Below, piece by piece: positions 48,801 through 59,171 of a stretch of DNA of 64,000 nt. The stretch lies in the NCBI GenBank assembly GCA_030248065.1, contig JASAMV010006770.1, positions 62,001 through 126,000 on the forward strand. The letters run 5' to 3'. The DNA is from Rhynchonema sp. JSB1_4 (taxonomy: Eukaryota; Nematoda; Chromadorea; Monhysterida; Xyalidae). The notes beneath the pieces are model-generated. The model did no database searches and had not been told where the DNA came from. It worked only from the letters and a program-made list of their open reading frames with translations. The translations under genes were made by a program, and so were the position numbers. Numbering within the stretch: the stretch's first letter is position 1; every line of letters begins with the position of its first letter.

Positions 48801-50138
48801 CATAAGGTTTCGGACCAGGAACCTTTTGGGCCACGTACCTTTTGGGCCAGGTACGTTTTGGGCCAGGTACTTTTTGGGCCACATGTGCATGGCGTACTTT
48901 TTGGGCCAGGTACCTTTTGGGCCAGGTACGTTTTGGGCCAGGTACTTTTTGGGCCACATGTGCATGGCGTGCTTTTTGGGCCAGGTACGTTTTGGGCCAG
49001 GTACTTTTTGGGCCACATGTGCATGGCGTGCTTTTTGGGCCACATCTACATGATGGTGTAATTTTTTGGTCACATGGTGATTTCAATTCACATTTCTTTA
49101 TGCAACAGTTATAAAGATGCTATGTGTTTTCAACAAGTTGCTGCCTGTGTTCCAGTGTTGGAGCTGGGGGGGGGGCGGGGGGTACCCTCGTGTTCGTACA
49201 TGCACATCTGTTCTGCAACCAAACGAGCATCAAATTTTATTTATTGAAATCAATCAGCAGTATTGAGCAACAAATGACACCAGTATAATTTTTTTGTGAA
49301 ACATAGCGCATAATGATTGAAGTACTGTATTGTATGTGTACCGTAACATTACATGACTGATCAAAACGGAAGACGTGGATCTGGTTCAGTACTCAAAAAA
49401 CACATTGATGCTCACTACACAGCAACTTGTTGAAAACACTTCAACATGACTTTCTTGCTGCCATGGCAAGTTTCCGTGCATGTTTAGTTTCAAGTTTCCG
49501 CATGTTTAGCTTATCGATGCGACTCGATATTTGTGAACGGCGTGTTAGCAATGACCGATGCAACTTGTTTATCACGAAGCATCTACCATACGTGCATACA
49601 TACCAGTTGCGTAAAGAAATTTGGATTGAAATGACCAGAACACCATACACACGTGGCCCAAAAAGTACCTGGCCCAAAAGGTACCTGGCCCAAAAGGTAC
49701 ACCATACACATGTGGCCCAAAACGTACCTGGCCCAAAAGGTACCTGGCCCAAAAAGTACGCCATGCACATGTGGCCCAAAAAGTACCTGGCCCAAAACGT
49801 ACCTGGCCCAAAAGGTACCTGGCCCAAAAAGTACGCCATGCACATGTGGCCCAAAAAGTACCTGGCCCAAAACGTACCTGGCCCAAAAGGTACCTGGCCC
49901 AAAAGGTTCCTGGTCCGAAACCTTATGTGGCCCAAAAAGTACCTGGCCCAAAAGGTCACATGGCCCAAAAAGTACTGTGGCCCAAAAGGTTCACTGGCCC
50001 ATAAAGATACGGAACCGCATCAACGAATCCATGCACAGCTATAGTATCTCCCTCGTATTCGATGTGTCCCACGTAGCACGCCAATAATGGCACCACGACA
50101 GTCACCGTCAGCAATGCCCAGCCAGTCAACGGTTGCAT
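45845..50138 (-). pseudogene. PAN/Apple-like paralogue 3, disrupted by a transposon
   Basis: Predicted exons (minus) are 50,138-50,017 plus 48,703-48,695 (exon 1, split), 47,396-47,278, 46,974-46,850, 46,342-46,256 and 45,940-45,845. Without the insertion the lengths are 131, 119, 125, 87 and 96 nt, the same plan as the other two paralogues, and the product would be 185 residues. The signal peptide is MQPLTGWALLTVTVVVPLLA. The modules are CQARCAKTRGCKSFTW and RQCQMHCQQ, then SCIYWEWHD, and the tail is HTVSGPKYCRNCTDYTC. A 1.3-kb fold-back element lies after codon 40 of exon 1. Read through, it would add long Pro/Lys-rich repeats and destroy the exon. All other splice sites and cysteines are intact, so the break is recent or the insertion is polymorphic or spliced out. 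Confidence 0.8.
48712..50016. mobile_element. Fold-back transposon with 15-bp satellite arms
   Basis: The ends are perfect inverted GGTTCCGTATCTTTATGGGC. Each arm (about 48,712-49,060 and 49,650-50,016) is a tandem array of a 15-bp unit, TTTTGGGCCAGGTAC and close variants, in opposite orientation in the two arms. The 0.6-kb centre is non-coding. The 8-mer GCATCAAC lies directly on both sides (48,704-48,711 and 50,017-50,024). Repetitive frames such as GPKSTW or GPGTFWA are artefacts. The architecture is like Drosophila FB elements; the transposase must come from elsewhere. Confidence 0.93.
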
Positions 50139-50906
50139 CGTTGGCTGCTTTTTGAATACGTGCTTTGTGTGGACTACGTTATTAGGTTGCTCTTATCAAA
50201 TATGACATAAGTTTGTATGTAAGTTTTGTATGTATGTTTATGTGTAACGTTTTGAACGCGTTGCCCATGCATAACAAATATTTCAAACTCATACTTATTT
50301 GCACACTCACATATTGACGCACGGTTACGTTTTTGAGTGTTTCGGAAAGGTTTTATGTTTAGTTCGGTATCGCCGAGTTAATATTCAAATGAGACAGCCA
50401 AGAAGTGCTTTGATGCGTTCGTAAATTTAAGAGCTGAATGCATGCTTTTTATGCGTGTTACATTTGCACGTTTTAGTCTTTTAGAAATAAACTAAATAAT
50501 AGTACTAATAATATTCGTATTGCTTTTAGGCACCAAACAAGTCTTTGTGGTTTATTGTACACACCGCTGGAATTGAAACCCGAAATCTGAACTTAGGAAC
50601 TGCCTTGAATGTCGAAACAGTTTTTTAAAAATCATGAATCGTTTTAAAAGTCACCCACTTGTCACAGTAGTGATGGTGATTATAACCAGAGTCCCTGTAC
50701 TGTATGTTCAACAAAAACTTGAGCAAACTCCAGAAACTTCTGCAGAAAAACGGGAACGGAAACGTCCGCTTTTGGTATGGTAATCATAGGTAGGGAAAGT
50801 AATGTTCACAAAGGGAACTTGTTCTGGTGCATACATAATTTGCTAATCTCAGAGACCCTTGTTAGCATCCTTGGTTCTTCCCATTGACAAAATCGTACTT
50901 CTTGCG

Positions 50907-51326
50907 CTAGGCTGCACCGGCGCCATCTTCTAGCTTATTCTTCATGAATTCTTCTCTGAACGACCTGAGAATGAGTGGGGTAACAAACAATAGGAGCGGT
51001 TTTGACCAGTCCCTTGGTATACTGTACGTTAACGGGTTTGACTGGGATTGAGTAAATCATGTTCCCAACGGAAGCCAGCAATTCGGCGAAATAGAGTACA
51101 GGATCATCTGAAAAAAACTTTTGAATCGCGGCAAGCATTAAAAAAAGGTAGCATACTCGTTGCATTCATTGAAGAATTGGCGGCGTTTATCTTTGTCAGA
51201 GTTATCGATTTTGCCTCCAAACTTGTCCTTCACACAGTTGACCAGATACGAACGGTATCCGGCTTGACAGTTGCCAATGAACAGCACCAGCGTTGTGGCA
51301 AACAATAGAAGTGGGAATGAACGCAT
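50907..51326 (-). CDS. Small secreted two-Cys protein, paralogue 1
   Basis: Exons 51,326-51,157 and 50,964-50,907 (minus) give 75 residues. The signal peptide is MRSFPLLLFATTLVLFIGNCQA. The mature start GYRSYLVNCVKDKFGG, then DNSDKDKRRQFFNECNE, matches paralogue 2 (GYITFLKKCLSDKFGG, then DRSDMEKHRRAFAECNK). The donor gtatgc after AACGA is at the same place and phase (2) as in the other two members. I chose the acceptor at 50,965 because it gives SFREEFMKNK, aligning with LSVERFINNK of paralogue 2. Reading through the donor would instead end the protein after a few residues. I do not recognise the family; an extracellular effector or antimicrobial role is possible but unsupported. Confidence 0.7.
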
Positions 51327-51790
51327 TTTTAATTTCAGGATATGCCAGAAATTCTGTTGCTTATCGCTACAATAGGACTTGATTGCTGATCTCACGCTTG
51401 GTGGAATGAAAGAATTTGTGCGCACAGTTACTATTCGTTTCATGGTCGCGGTTGATGTTTTTGTCATCTCTGGTGCTTCAAAAAAACAAACAAACGTCGG
51501 TTTCCTGATTATTGACAAGAACATACGCGGTTGCTGAACCTTCAGAGAGAACCGTGAGACCAAAAGCTATATTTGCATAGATTTTTAAGATGGGATTTTG
51601 GTTTTTTGTTATGACAAGGTAGCTCAATAATACCAACTCAAGCATACAATATTTATTTGGATGGTGTAGCAAATTACTGTGGACTGGAAGTCTGCTAGCC
51701 AGCGCAACGTGTAGCGTGTGGCGTGCAAAGCAGTGTGTGTCTGCACGGTTGCGTGGGTATAAGTGCAACTTTGAGCCGCAGCCAGACCAC

Positions 51791-51865
51791 GTTCCCGTAG
51801 CTCAGTTGGTAGAGCAACTGGCTATCCAGGCCTGGTGGCTGGAGGTTCGAGTCCTTCCGGGAGCA
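51791..51865 (+). pseudogene. tRNA-like sequence with defective anticodon arm
   Basis: The acceptor stem (GTTCCCG/CGGGAGC), D arm (GCTC/GAGC) and T arm (GGAGG TTCGAGT CCTTC) pair well. No normal 5-bp anticodon stem with U33 can be drawn from ACTGGCTATCCAGGCCTGG. It is most likely a tRNA pseudogene or a tRNA-derived repeat head; a functional unusual tRNA cannot be excluded. Confidence 0.55.
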
Positions 51866-52253
51866 TACGTTTGGTGTTGCGCGGTTCAGTTCAGAGTTCA
51901 CATTACCCACAGCAATGAAAATCAGGTGGATTCTATTAGAACAAACGCGGCAAAGACTGATATTGTTTAAACAATTGCGAACTGAGAAAAAAGCTGTCCT
52001 GCTGAAAATACTAATAAAACACAAAAATGTCCATAGAATCTACGCAATAAAGACAAGATAAAGCCGAAGAACGTCGGAATACTCGATATGTTTAAACTGC
52101 AAATGTACCCGAATAGTGAGTGATCTAAACATGACAAGAATAGCCGTCGTTAACAACAACGGTGAAACATAAGGCAGCGCTGCGTCTGACTATTCGGACA
52201 GGAGTAGGTCAACAGCTTGACGTTTCACTGCCGTTACAGATATATACATACTT

Positions 52254-52320
52254 ATCTATACTACTAAAACAGGAAGGCGTATGTCTGTGTGTGTGTCTGT
52301 GGCCCCCTCCCTCGGAGGTG
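52254..52320 (+). mobile_element. Helitron-like 5' end, copy 2
   Basis: It starts TCTATACTACTAAAACAGG after an A, then GGAAGGCGTATGTCTGTGTG and GGCCCCCTCCCTCGG, matching positions 1-66 reversed. A G-rich run (52,370-52,386) and a CG-rich stretch to about 52,435 follow and may belong to the element. The 3' end is not identified. Confidence 0.4.
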
Positions 52321-52518
52321 CGGACGGGTCTATTTTCACGGGTAGCTTTGGGTATGCTAACAGGTCTTCGGGGGGGGGGGGGGGGGCACGGCACGGGCGC
52401 GGCGCTGTAGCCGGGCCGTAGGCACGGGTCCCGTCTTGTTACAACGGCTTTTGCTTCTTGGATACCAACTTCACTTGTTAAAGATCTTCAGACACTGGCA
52501 ATAATTTCAAGCTTTTTC

Positions 52519-53265
52519 CTAAACCGGTTCGTATTCTTCATAATCGTCAAGATCCGCATTTGGTTTGATTTCCCCTTTCGGCTGCTCGACGTTTTCAATC
52601 CGGCCTTCCTCACCGCTACGATTCCCATCTGCGCCTTTCCCACCGTTCCCATGCTTGCCGTTCCCACCTTCCCCACCGTTTCCACCGTTCCCACGCCCAT
52701 CTTCACCAGCAATATTATTGTCGTTCGGGCTTTCTGGCTGACCGCCACCGCCCTTGTTGTTGATGAACCTTTCCACAGACAATCTGGAATTGTTTGAGTC
52801 TGGCACGCAGTGGTGAGCAAACTTTTGGCTGTTTCTCGTTTCTAATCATCAAGGATTTTTTTCAATGGTCATGCACAATGTCCATCCATTTAGCTCATGG
52901 CACTTTTGTTCAGGAGGTTTAGGTTTGTAAAGAACTGTTCCTCCGCAAGGCAATGTCAGAGAAAACGGCGCACAGAAATAAAATAAAAACCAAGTTCTCT
53001 TTCATTTCTTTTTCGTAGGCCAACCGGAACAGGAACAGCACTGGATCTTACCAAGCTTTTTTCAGCTGAAAAAGTGTCAAGAGCTGATGGAAGGACTATA
53101 CTTGTTACACTCGGCGAACGCTCTACGATGCTTTTCCATGTCACTTCGATCGGGCGGGCCTCCGAATTTGTCGCTCAAACATTTCTTTAGGAAGGTAATG
53201 TATCCCGCTTCACAAACGACAACAAGCAAAGTCACGACGAACAGCTTGATGGCGAAAGAACACAT
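52519..53265 (-). CDS. Small secreted two-Cys protein, paralogue 2, Gly/Asn-rich
   Basis: Exons 53,265-53,102 and 52,783-52,519 (minus) give 142 residues. MCSFAIKLFVVTLLVVVCEA is the signal peptide. The conserved first-exon block is GYITFLKKCLSDKFGG, then RRAFAECNK. The second exon starts LSVERFINNK, like paralogue 1, but then adds a low-complexity Gly/Asn-rich region (GNGGNGGEGGNGKHGNGG) and an acidic end, LDDYEEYEPV. The ATG at 53,265 is used; the upstream in-frame TTG is not needed. The extension looks like expansion of a GGN-type repeat in an otherwise short protein. Confidence 0.72.
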
Positions 53266-53815
53266 TTTCGGCAATCCGAACGAATAAGAATATTCTGTTT
53301 TTGCGTTGACTTAAGCACCGATAAATCCTCTGTAACGCCCTTTTGTTGTGGAAATTGAGCACATACTGTTCAGTACGTGTGCATAGTGTAAGAACAACTC
53401 GTCGTGATTTCATCATTGTGTGCACTTCATTTCACTGGTTATCTGAAATATATTATTCAACACACGATCACAGAAACACTTGTGCACACCATGGTTCGAG
53501 GCTTGCGAAATCCATATTTGTTCAGTTTCGATAAAGTGCGGCGCGTAAGATGAAAAACCAACTTTATTCAACGTTTGCGTTGCTCTATCAAAAACAGCTT
53601 GCTTCGTAAATTGCAAACCCCAACATGCAAAAGGTATTCGGAAAATTCTCAGGAAGACTCCCGATGCGTGGTGTTGAATCAAGGTCCCACATTAGTACAG
53701 CCAGGCGCGCTAACCATCAAAGGCAAAACTCCAACACAAAGCCACCAATCAAACAAAGCACCAAAAGTAACAACCTTACAATCCAAAAAATTTCAAAATA
53801 AAGAAGCCCCACTTA

Positions 53816-55507
53816 TTATATCCCCTGATCATATGTATATGACTGTAATCTCTGTCGTGACCTCATTGTCCGCAACAATCTTTTGGCCAATTTCAACTTC
53901 TGCGCGTGTCTCCATATGATTCGTCTGCATTCTTCGCTTATTTCAAAAATCGACTTCATTCGTGCGCCGGGTTTCAGCGATTTCTTTTTGAACTGGATAC
54001 AGTTCTGCAGTGCTTCGAGCGCATCGCCGTAGTAGCTCAGCGACGATCTGAAACATCAGCCAGCTGGGAATGACACTCCGTTGTGGTGCGCCTATTAGTA
54101 AGAATCGTGTGACCTGAACCCCCGAAAAGTCTGATTGAGTCTTGGCCGCAGTCTGGTGAAGTGCATACATATGGCCGCCCCCACCGGGCTAGGGCTCGCG
54201 CGGGAAATTTTTTCCCGCGGAAATTCGCGGGAGGGAGTGCCTGAAAATTCCCGCGGGAAATTTCCCGCGGGAAATCGGCCATTTCCCGCTTTTTCCCGTC
54301 CTTCGACCATTTCCCGCGCGGGAATTCCCGTCAGTAATTCCCGTGAAATTTCCCGCGGGAAACGGGAAATCGAAACGATCAAATCATCTTCGGTTGGCTT
54401 TTCTTCTTCAGTATGGATTGGAAATAGACTTTTTGTCTTTTTCAGACCTGTTCATGAAGATCACGACCCTTAGCAATTGACTTAAACTGCATTTTTCAAC
54501 TTACAATTAGCGGCTCCCGCACTGAACCCTATCAATCAAGAAATTCACGGACTTAACGGCACGTGTGTGCAACTAGAATACTCGTTTGAACGTGTCTCAG
54601 GATGAACAGGCCTGAATTCTTGGTAAATACTATTGTACAGTCGTTGTTCATCCTCCAAAGGGCAACTTTACCCTTTTACATTGCCAGTTTACATCAACAG
54701 ACAACAGGAATTGTCATCCACTTGTTAACACATCAAAGGAACGCTTATAGCGGCCAGCTATTGCGTTAGTAACTTATCAAACCAAGAACTAGGGCGGGAA
54801 ATTTACGGGGAATATCTGTTTTCCGCGGGAAATTTACGGGAAATTCTTATTTTCAGCGGGAAATTTAAGGGAAATTCCTATTTTGCGCGGGAAATCTGCG
54901 GAAAATATCGCCATTTCCCGCGGGAAATTTCCCGTTTTCCCGCATTTCCCGCGGGAAATTTCCCGTTTTCCCGCATTTCCCGCGGGAAATTTCCCGCGGG
55001 AAATAGGCCTTTTCCCGCAATTTCCCGTCCTTCAAAATTCTGAAAACCATTTCCCGCGATATTTCCCGTCCTTCAAAATTCCAAACTTCCATTTCCCGCA
55101 AGGATTCCCGGACCCTTGGGGAAAACGGGAAATTTCCCCAACTTTTCCCGTCCTTCAAAAAAATTTCCCGCGCGAGCCCTACACCGGGCTATGCTCGGAA
55201 ATCGGGAACACACAGCACGTGGTGACGGCACGCATGCAGTTTTTTGGAGAGAGCGCATTTGGGATCGCTCTAAATTTACCGTTTAACTTTGTGAAATATC
55301 ACTGCTCATCGTCGACACTAACCTGTTACAATGTTGTATGGCAAGCTGATGCACCGGATTGTCATTATCGATTATTGTGGTGCCCAATTGGTCAGATAGA
55401 CACAGTCGGAAATAGGACGCCCTTGCCGCCGTTGGAATGTTGCACAGACAAATGCTGATGGCGAACAACGTTGCGACAGACAAAGCGCTGTTGTCGTGGT
55501 TGCTGGT
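53816..55507 (-). CDS. Small secreted two-Cys protein, paralogue 3 (start unresolved)
   Basis: The recognisable exons (minus) are 55,507-55,323 and 54,047-53,816. A hydrophobic stretch, VATLFAISICLCNIPTAARA, precedes SYFRLCLSDQLGT, then AIQHCNR, which matches the family block. The donor (AACAG|gttagt) has the same phase 2. The second exon, after a GATGTTTCAG acceptor, stays open for 77 codons and has two further cysteines (LQNCIQ, EECRR) and a basic C-terminal half. There is no ATG in frame before the signal-like stretch, so the start is probably in an upstream exon behind the ttccag at 55,508-55,513. The intron contains a 992-bp fold-back element. Confidence 0.55.
54190..55181. mobile_element. 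Fold-back element with CGCGGGAAATTTCCC arms
   Basis: Perfect ends TAGGGCTCGCGCGGGAAAT are inverted at the right end. The arms are irregular arrays of CGCGGGAAAT and its complement. CACCGGGC is duplicated directly on both sides (54,182-54,189 and 55,182-55,189). The 8-bp duplication and TAGGG end point to the hAT superfamily. It lies in the intron of secreted paralogue 3. It is 992 bp with no transposase; frames over it are artefacts. Confidence 0.9.
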
Positions 55508-55797
55508 CTGGAAAGGAGAAAGAACTCAAGTGTACTTTTTGGAGCACTGATTTTGACCAAAATCACAATGGAATAAGTGATAAAGTTGTTGTCATCGGTC
55601 CCTCGGGCTCTGCTCTGGTGTTATCTTGGTCACACGTGATTTTTTCGGGATTTACTGATGCAGTTGTACCTAATTTGACCAGCGTGAGAGCTGTGTGGAC
55701 CTAACGATTGAGGAACTTGCATGCTGGCCAAAGTTAGCGGCATCACTAAATCTCAAAATGAATGCACAAGTTATACGTGATCAAGCTATTGGAGTTT

Positions 55798-55902
55798 TCC
55801 ACGTAAAGCCCCGGGCCTCCAAACAGAAATTGGTGGAAAATGGGTCCTCCGACAAAAAAAGAAATCCAGCAATTAGAGCCCCCGGGGGCTTTAAGTGGAC
55901 AC
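55798..55902. repeat. Short inverted repeat around AGCCCCGGG
   Basis: CCACGTAAAGCCCCGGGCCTC and GAGCCCCCGGGGGCTTTAAG face each other. A related single copy, AATTAGAGCCCCGGGGCTTC, is at about 56,155-56,185. It is probably MITE debris. Confidence 0.45.
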
Positions 55903-56197
55903 GTTTCCATTTAAAACTTTCAGGGACTTTAAGCGCAAAACTGGGTGCTTTATTAGCAGAAACACTTTAGGGCAGTATTGAAACATTCTGGTACCATATT
56001 TGAACCTGATTATAAGGATTTTCATCTAAGCGTGGTAAAACCACCGAAACAAGCAACAGAAAAGTGCGATATGTCCGTCATTGACCAACTAATTTGAACG
56101 ACTTTGTCATGTTTACTATTGGTTAGAAAAATCGCGGTCCAGAAGAAAACAAATCCAATTAGAGCCCCGGGGCTTCAAGTGGAAAACTCCGGTAGGT

Positions 56198-56467
56198 ATT
56201 GGTCACACAATGACTTCATAAGAATTGGTCACATTTTTTCCTGAATCGTAAAGAGGGAAAGTGACGGGGCAATGACGTTGCGTTGCTCAATCGCACACAA
56301 AACATGCAGTCACCAAAATGTTTCAGACCCGCCGCAACGTGGGTGCTCTGCTGCATATTATTTTCAGGTGAAAATGTTTTGTGAGAATCACAAAGTGGTT
56401 AAGAGTTACCGAACGTGAAAATCAGGATTCATTTGATGAATTCTTATGTGATCATTGTGCGACCAAT
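56198..56467. mobile_element. MITE with ATTGGTC ends, copy 3
   Basis: The left end is ATTGGTCACACAATGACTTC, with ATAAGAATT behind. The right end is AATTCTTATGTGATCATTGTG, then CGACCAAT. It is 270 bp, related to 30,173-30,577, and non-coding. Confidence 0.8.
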
Positions 56468-58194
56468 ATATGCACGTGCAGACCGGACCGGCCCAACGGC
56501 CAAATTTTGATAACCGGCTTTATGTAATAGGTACGCCACATTACCATGGTTAATGCAGGAATGTTTAGCTTTTGGCAGTGTGCAATCGTTGAGTTGATCG
56601 TTTTCGTTAATTTGAGTCCATGTTTAGCAAATTTGAGTCAGGCGATTTTTCTGTCTGAAAAGTCAAGTTTTACGCCATAACATTCATTTTTTAACTAAAA
56701 TATAAACGGAAACCCTTGTTTAACCAGACATTGAAAATGTCAAAGCCGATAATTTGGGGGTTGTCATCCTGCGAGAGACAAATCTTATTTCAAGGTCGAA
56801 CTTGCAACAAAGTGGGATTGTTTTGGGTCATGGTACCTTTTTGTGAATTGTGATGCGTTTTAAGCGTGCGGGCTAAAGTTTCGGGCACTAAAATTCTCAG
56901 ACGCAGGTGCTACCGGGTCATCGGAATTGCATGAAAAAACATAGGAGAATCATATGCATAGCATGTGCCACAAAAACCTGGGAGTTTCAAAAACCGGAAT
57001 TGAGAAAAAACGTATGCATAGGTATAATTTGACAATAAACCGCGCACCGACAAACGAACCAACAAGCAAAGGTGCACCACATTTTATGTAATGTACAGCT
57101 CAAGCAAAAGTGACCATGTAACCGGCTTTGAGCATATTGCAACCGACTTTCAATATTTTTTGAATTTCGAGCATTTCTACAGCAAAAACCGGTTGCAACT
57201 CGCAAACTCACACGGCAAAAGCTGCGAATATGCACACGCAAAAACAACAAAATATACTGAAAACACCATACTTTTTATACGAAGACGAAAAGTCGTCATG
57301 TGGTCATCTTGAGTCGTGGATGGATTAAACTGAAAAAAATGTGCGAAAAACATACCTACATACTAATGATATAGCGTTGTGTGGGTACAAAACACACCCA
57401 CAAACAAATAAGAAAAAAATGCGCGCTAAAGATATACAGAGGTTTGCCTCGTAAATCAAGAAATGACAAAGTATTGTTGCTCCATTTTCCTTGGCACGTC
57501 AAAGCGCTAGAAACGTCCACAAGCTCCAACGTGTGCGCGTGGTATGGTACCAAATCTTTCGTGACTATTTTCAAGAAAACCACCAAAGAAATGGAGCAAT
57601 AGTGTCACATAAATCGCCGATCTATGCGCCATCTTTGAAAGTTAACCTCAGGTTAAAACTTGCGAAAAAATAAATCTGCAAAATAATGACACGCGTTCAC
57701 AGCATTACGACAGAGAAACGAGCTGGTTCACAATGTTCATAAATACAGTTTTTATCCTAAAATATTATAATTCAAGTGTTTTTTTCAGAATACCCAAAAA
57801 ATATTCAATTTTTATACGACTAATTGAGTGGTACATGACTAAATTGACCTTGCTCAATGTCCCCGCCGTGCAGCATAATCCGATGATTATGGACTACTCT
57901 TCTCATAATTGCGACTTCCTTCTTGGTGGGCCAGCCCACGGTTGATGTGCAATGCATAGTTTTGATTCTCAGTTTGCCTGGTTAGGTAGGTACATATGTG
58001 AATTTTCTTAAATGTTGAGTTTCCAAAATGACCATGATCTAAGCGCGAAATTGCCTGAGCATCATTATCAATATCAACCTGACCTTAAATCAAAACTTGT
58101 TGGTGTGCAAACTTAATTGTTGGCTGAAGTCCTTGTGTGTCTGTGTATATGATTCCAGATTTGGGGTTTGAAAATTTTGATGGTTATGCTTCAC
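56468..58194. other. Intergenic stretch, no gene recognised
   Basis: Short open frames only, no paralogue of the neighbouring secreted families and no RNA gene seen. Confidence 0.45.
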
Positions 58195-58272
58195 CTTGTC
58201 GTTCCAGCACTGTGCAGACTTCACAAACATGCAAACAAGGAACAAAACAGCAATAAAATTACTGTAAAGCAT
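58195..58272 (-). CDS. Candidate signal-peptide exon
   Basis: ATG at 58,272 opens MLYSNFIAVLFLVCMFVKSA, then QCWNDK, and ends exactly at a good donor (AAG|gtgaag). This is what the first exon of a secreted-protein gene looks like. Downstream exons on the minus strand were not found. It is partial and uncertain. Confidence 0.35.
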
Positions 58273-58884
58273 TCTAACGGGGGGCAAAGAATCATCATTA
58301 AAACAGCGCCCCAGAGACACGGGATCGTAAAGTCACACGCGTTGCATATTGTTCATCTTGTGTCGTTTGACAAAAATAAATTTTATTGGACCACATTTTT
58401 TCTTGATTCCATATTGCGGTTAGCTGTCTCCTTTTGACGAATGTGTAATGTAATATGTACTTGTAGTTCGCCGCTTGCCTGAAGTGCTTAACGAATCAAT
58501 TTGATATTGAAATGCGTCAAAAACTAAACTGTTGTTGTTGTTTTTCTGGAAAACATGGGTCAAAGTATAATCACACACGTACCTACAAGATGCTTTTTCT
58601 AATGTCAGATTGATAACTTTGTTGTGGAGACATTTAGTTGTGAAAATACGACACCCTTTTTTAGCAATAAACTGGTTACACTTCCAAGGAGGGAAAATAG
58701 TGAAAAATTACAAGTGATTATCGTTTTACATTACAACATACACCTATGCATTCCAAATTTTCATTAAAAAACATAGTATCACAGTTCCCAAAGTTATTGC
58801 GACTATACATATGGCATGTATAAATGCGGCTGGATGCAACAGCCATGATGATTACGTCTGATCCAGCATGCGAAGATTATTATG

Positions 58885-59158
58885 TATAGTCCATCCATCG
58901 GCTCATGTCACTTTTTGTTGCTACAGGCTGGCTTGTTCCCTTCCTCCACGTTCTAATGAAAGAGAAACTGAATGTGACCGACTTTGCAAAAAACTGAAAA
59001 AAATGATAGAATGTGTTGAGAAAGAGTGAATTCGATCAACTATAAATTTAAATTAAAATAAAATGGACAAAACACGTCGATTTCATAAAATTACACGATT
59101 TTGGAGCAAAAATGATTTTTTTCGGAAACTCAATTTCATTAGAACGTGGGAACGAAGG
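58885..59158. mobile_element. MITE with TATAGTCC ends, copy 3, right end lost
   Basis: The left arm is TATAGTCCATCCATCGGCTC and continues through CCTCCACGTTCTAATGAAAG. The right arm stops after CATTAGAACGTGGGAACGAA, so about 50 bp of the terminal repeat is missing. The truncated side ends 14 bp from the NAD+ synthetase stop codon, so the element lies in that gene's 3' UTR or just beyond it. Confidence 0.8.
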
Positions 59159-59171
59159 AGAAAACAATTGT

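Noticed and set aside
48707..50087. Proteins rich in GPKSTW, AQKVPGPK or GPGTFWARY repeats
   Set aside because: They come from the 15-bp satellite arms of the fold-back element, which is open on both strands because the unit length is a multiple of three.
54037..55258. Frames rich in FPREISR and GNFPRE
   Set aside because: They lie on the CGCGGGAAAT arrays of the second fold-back element, not on a gene.
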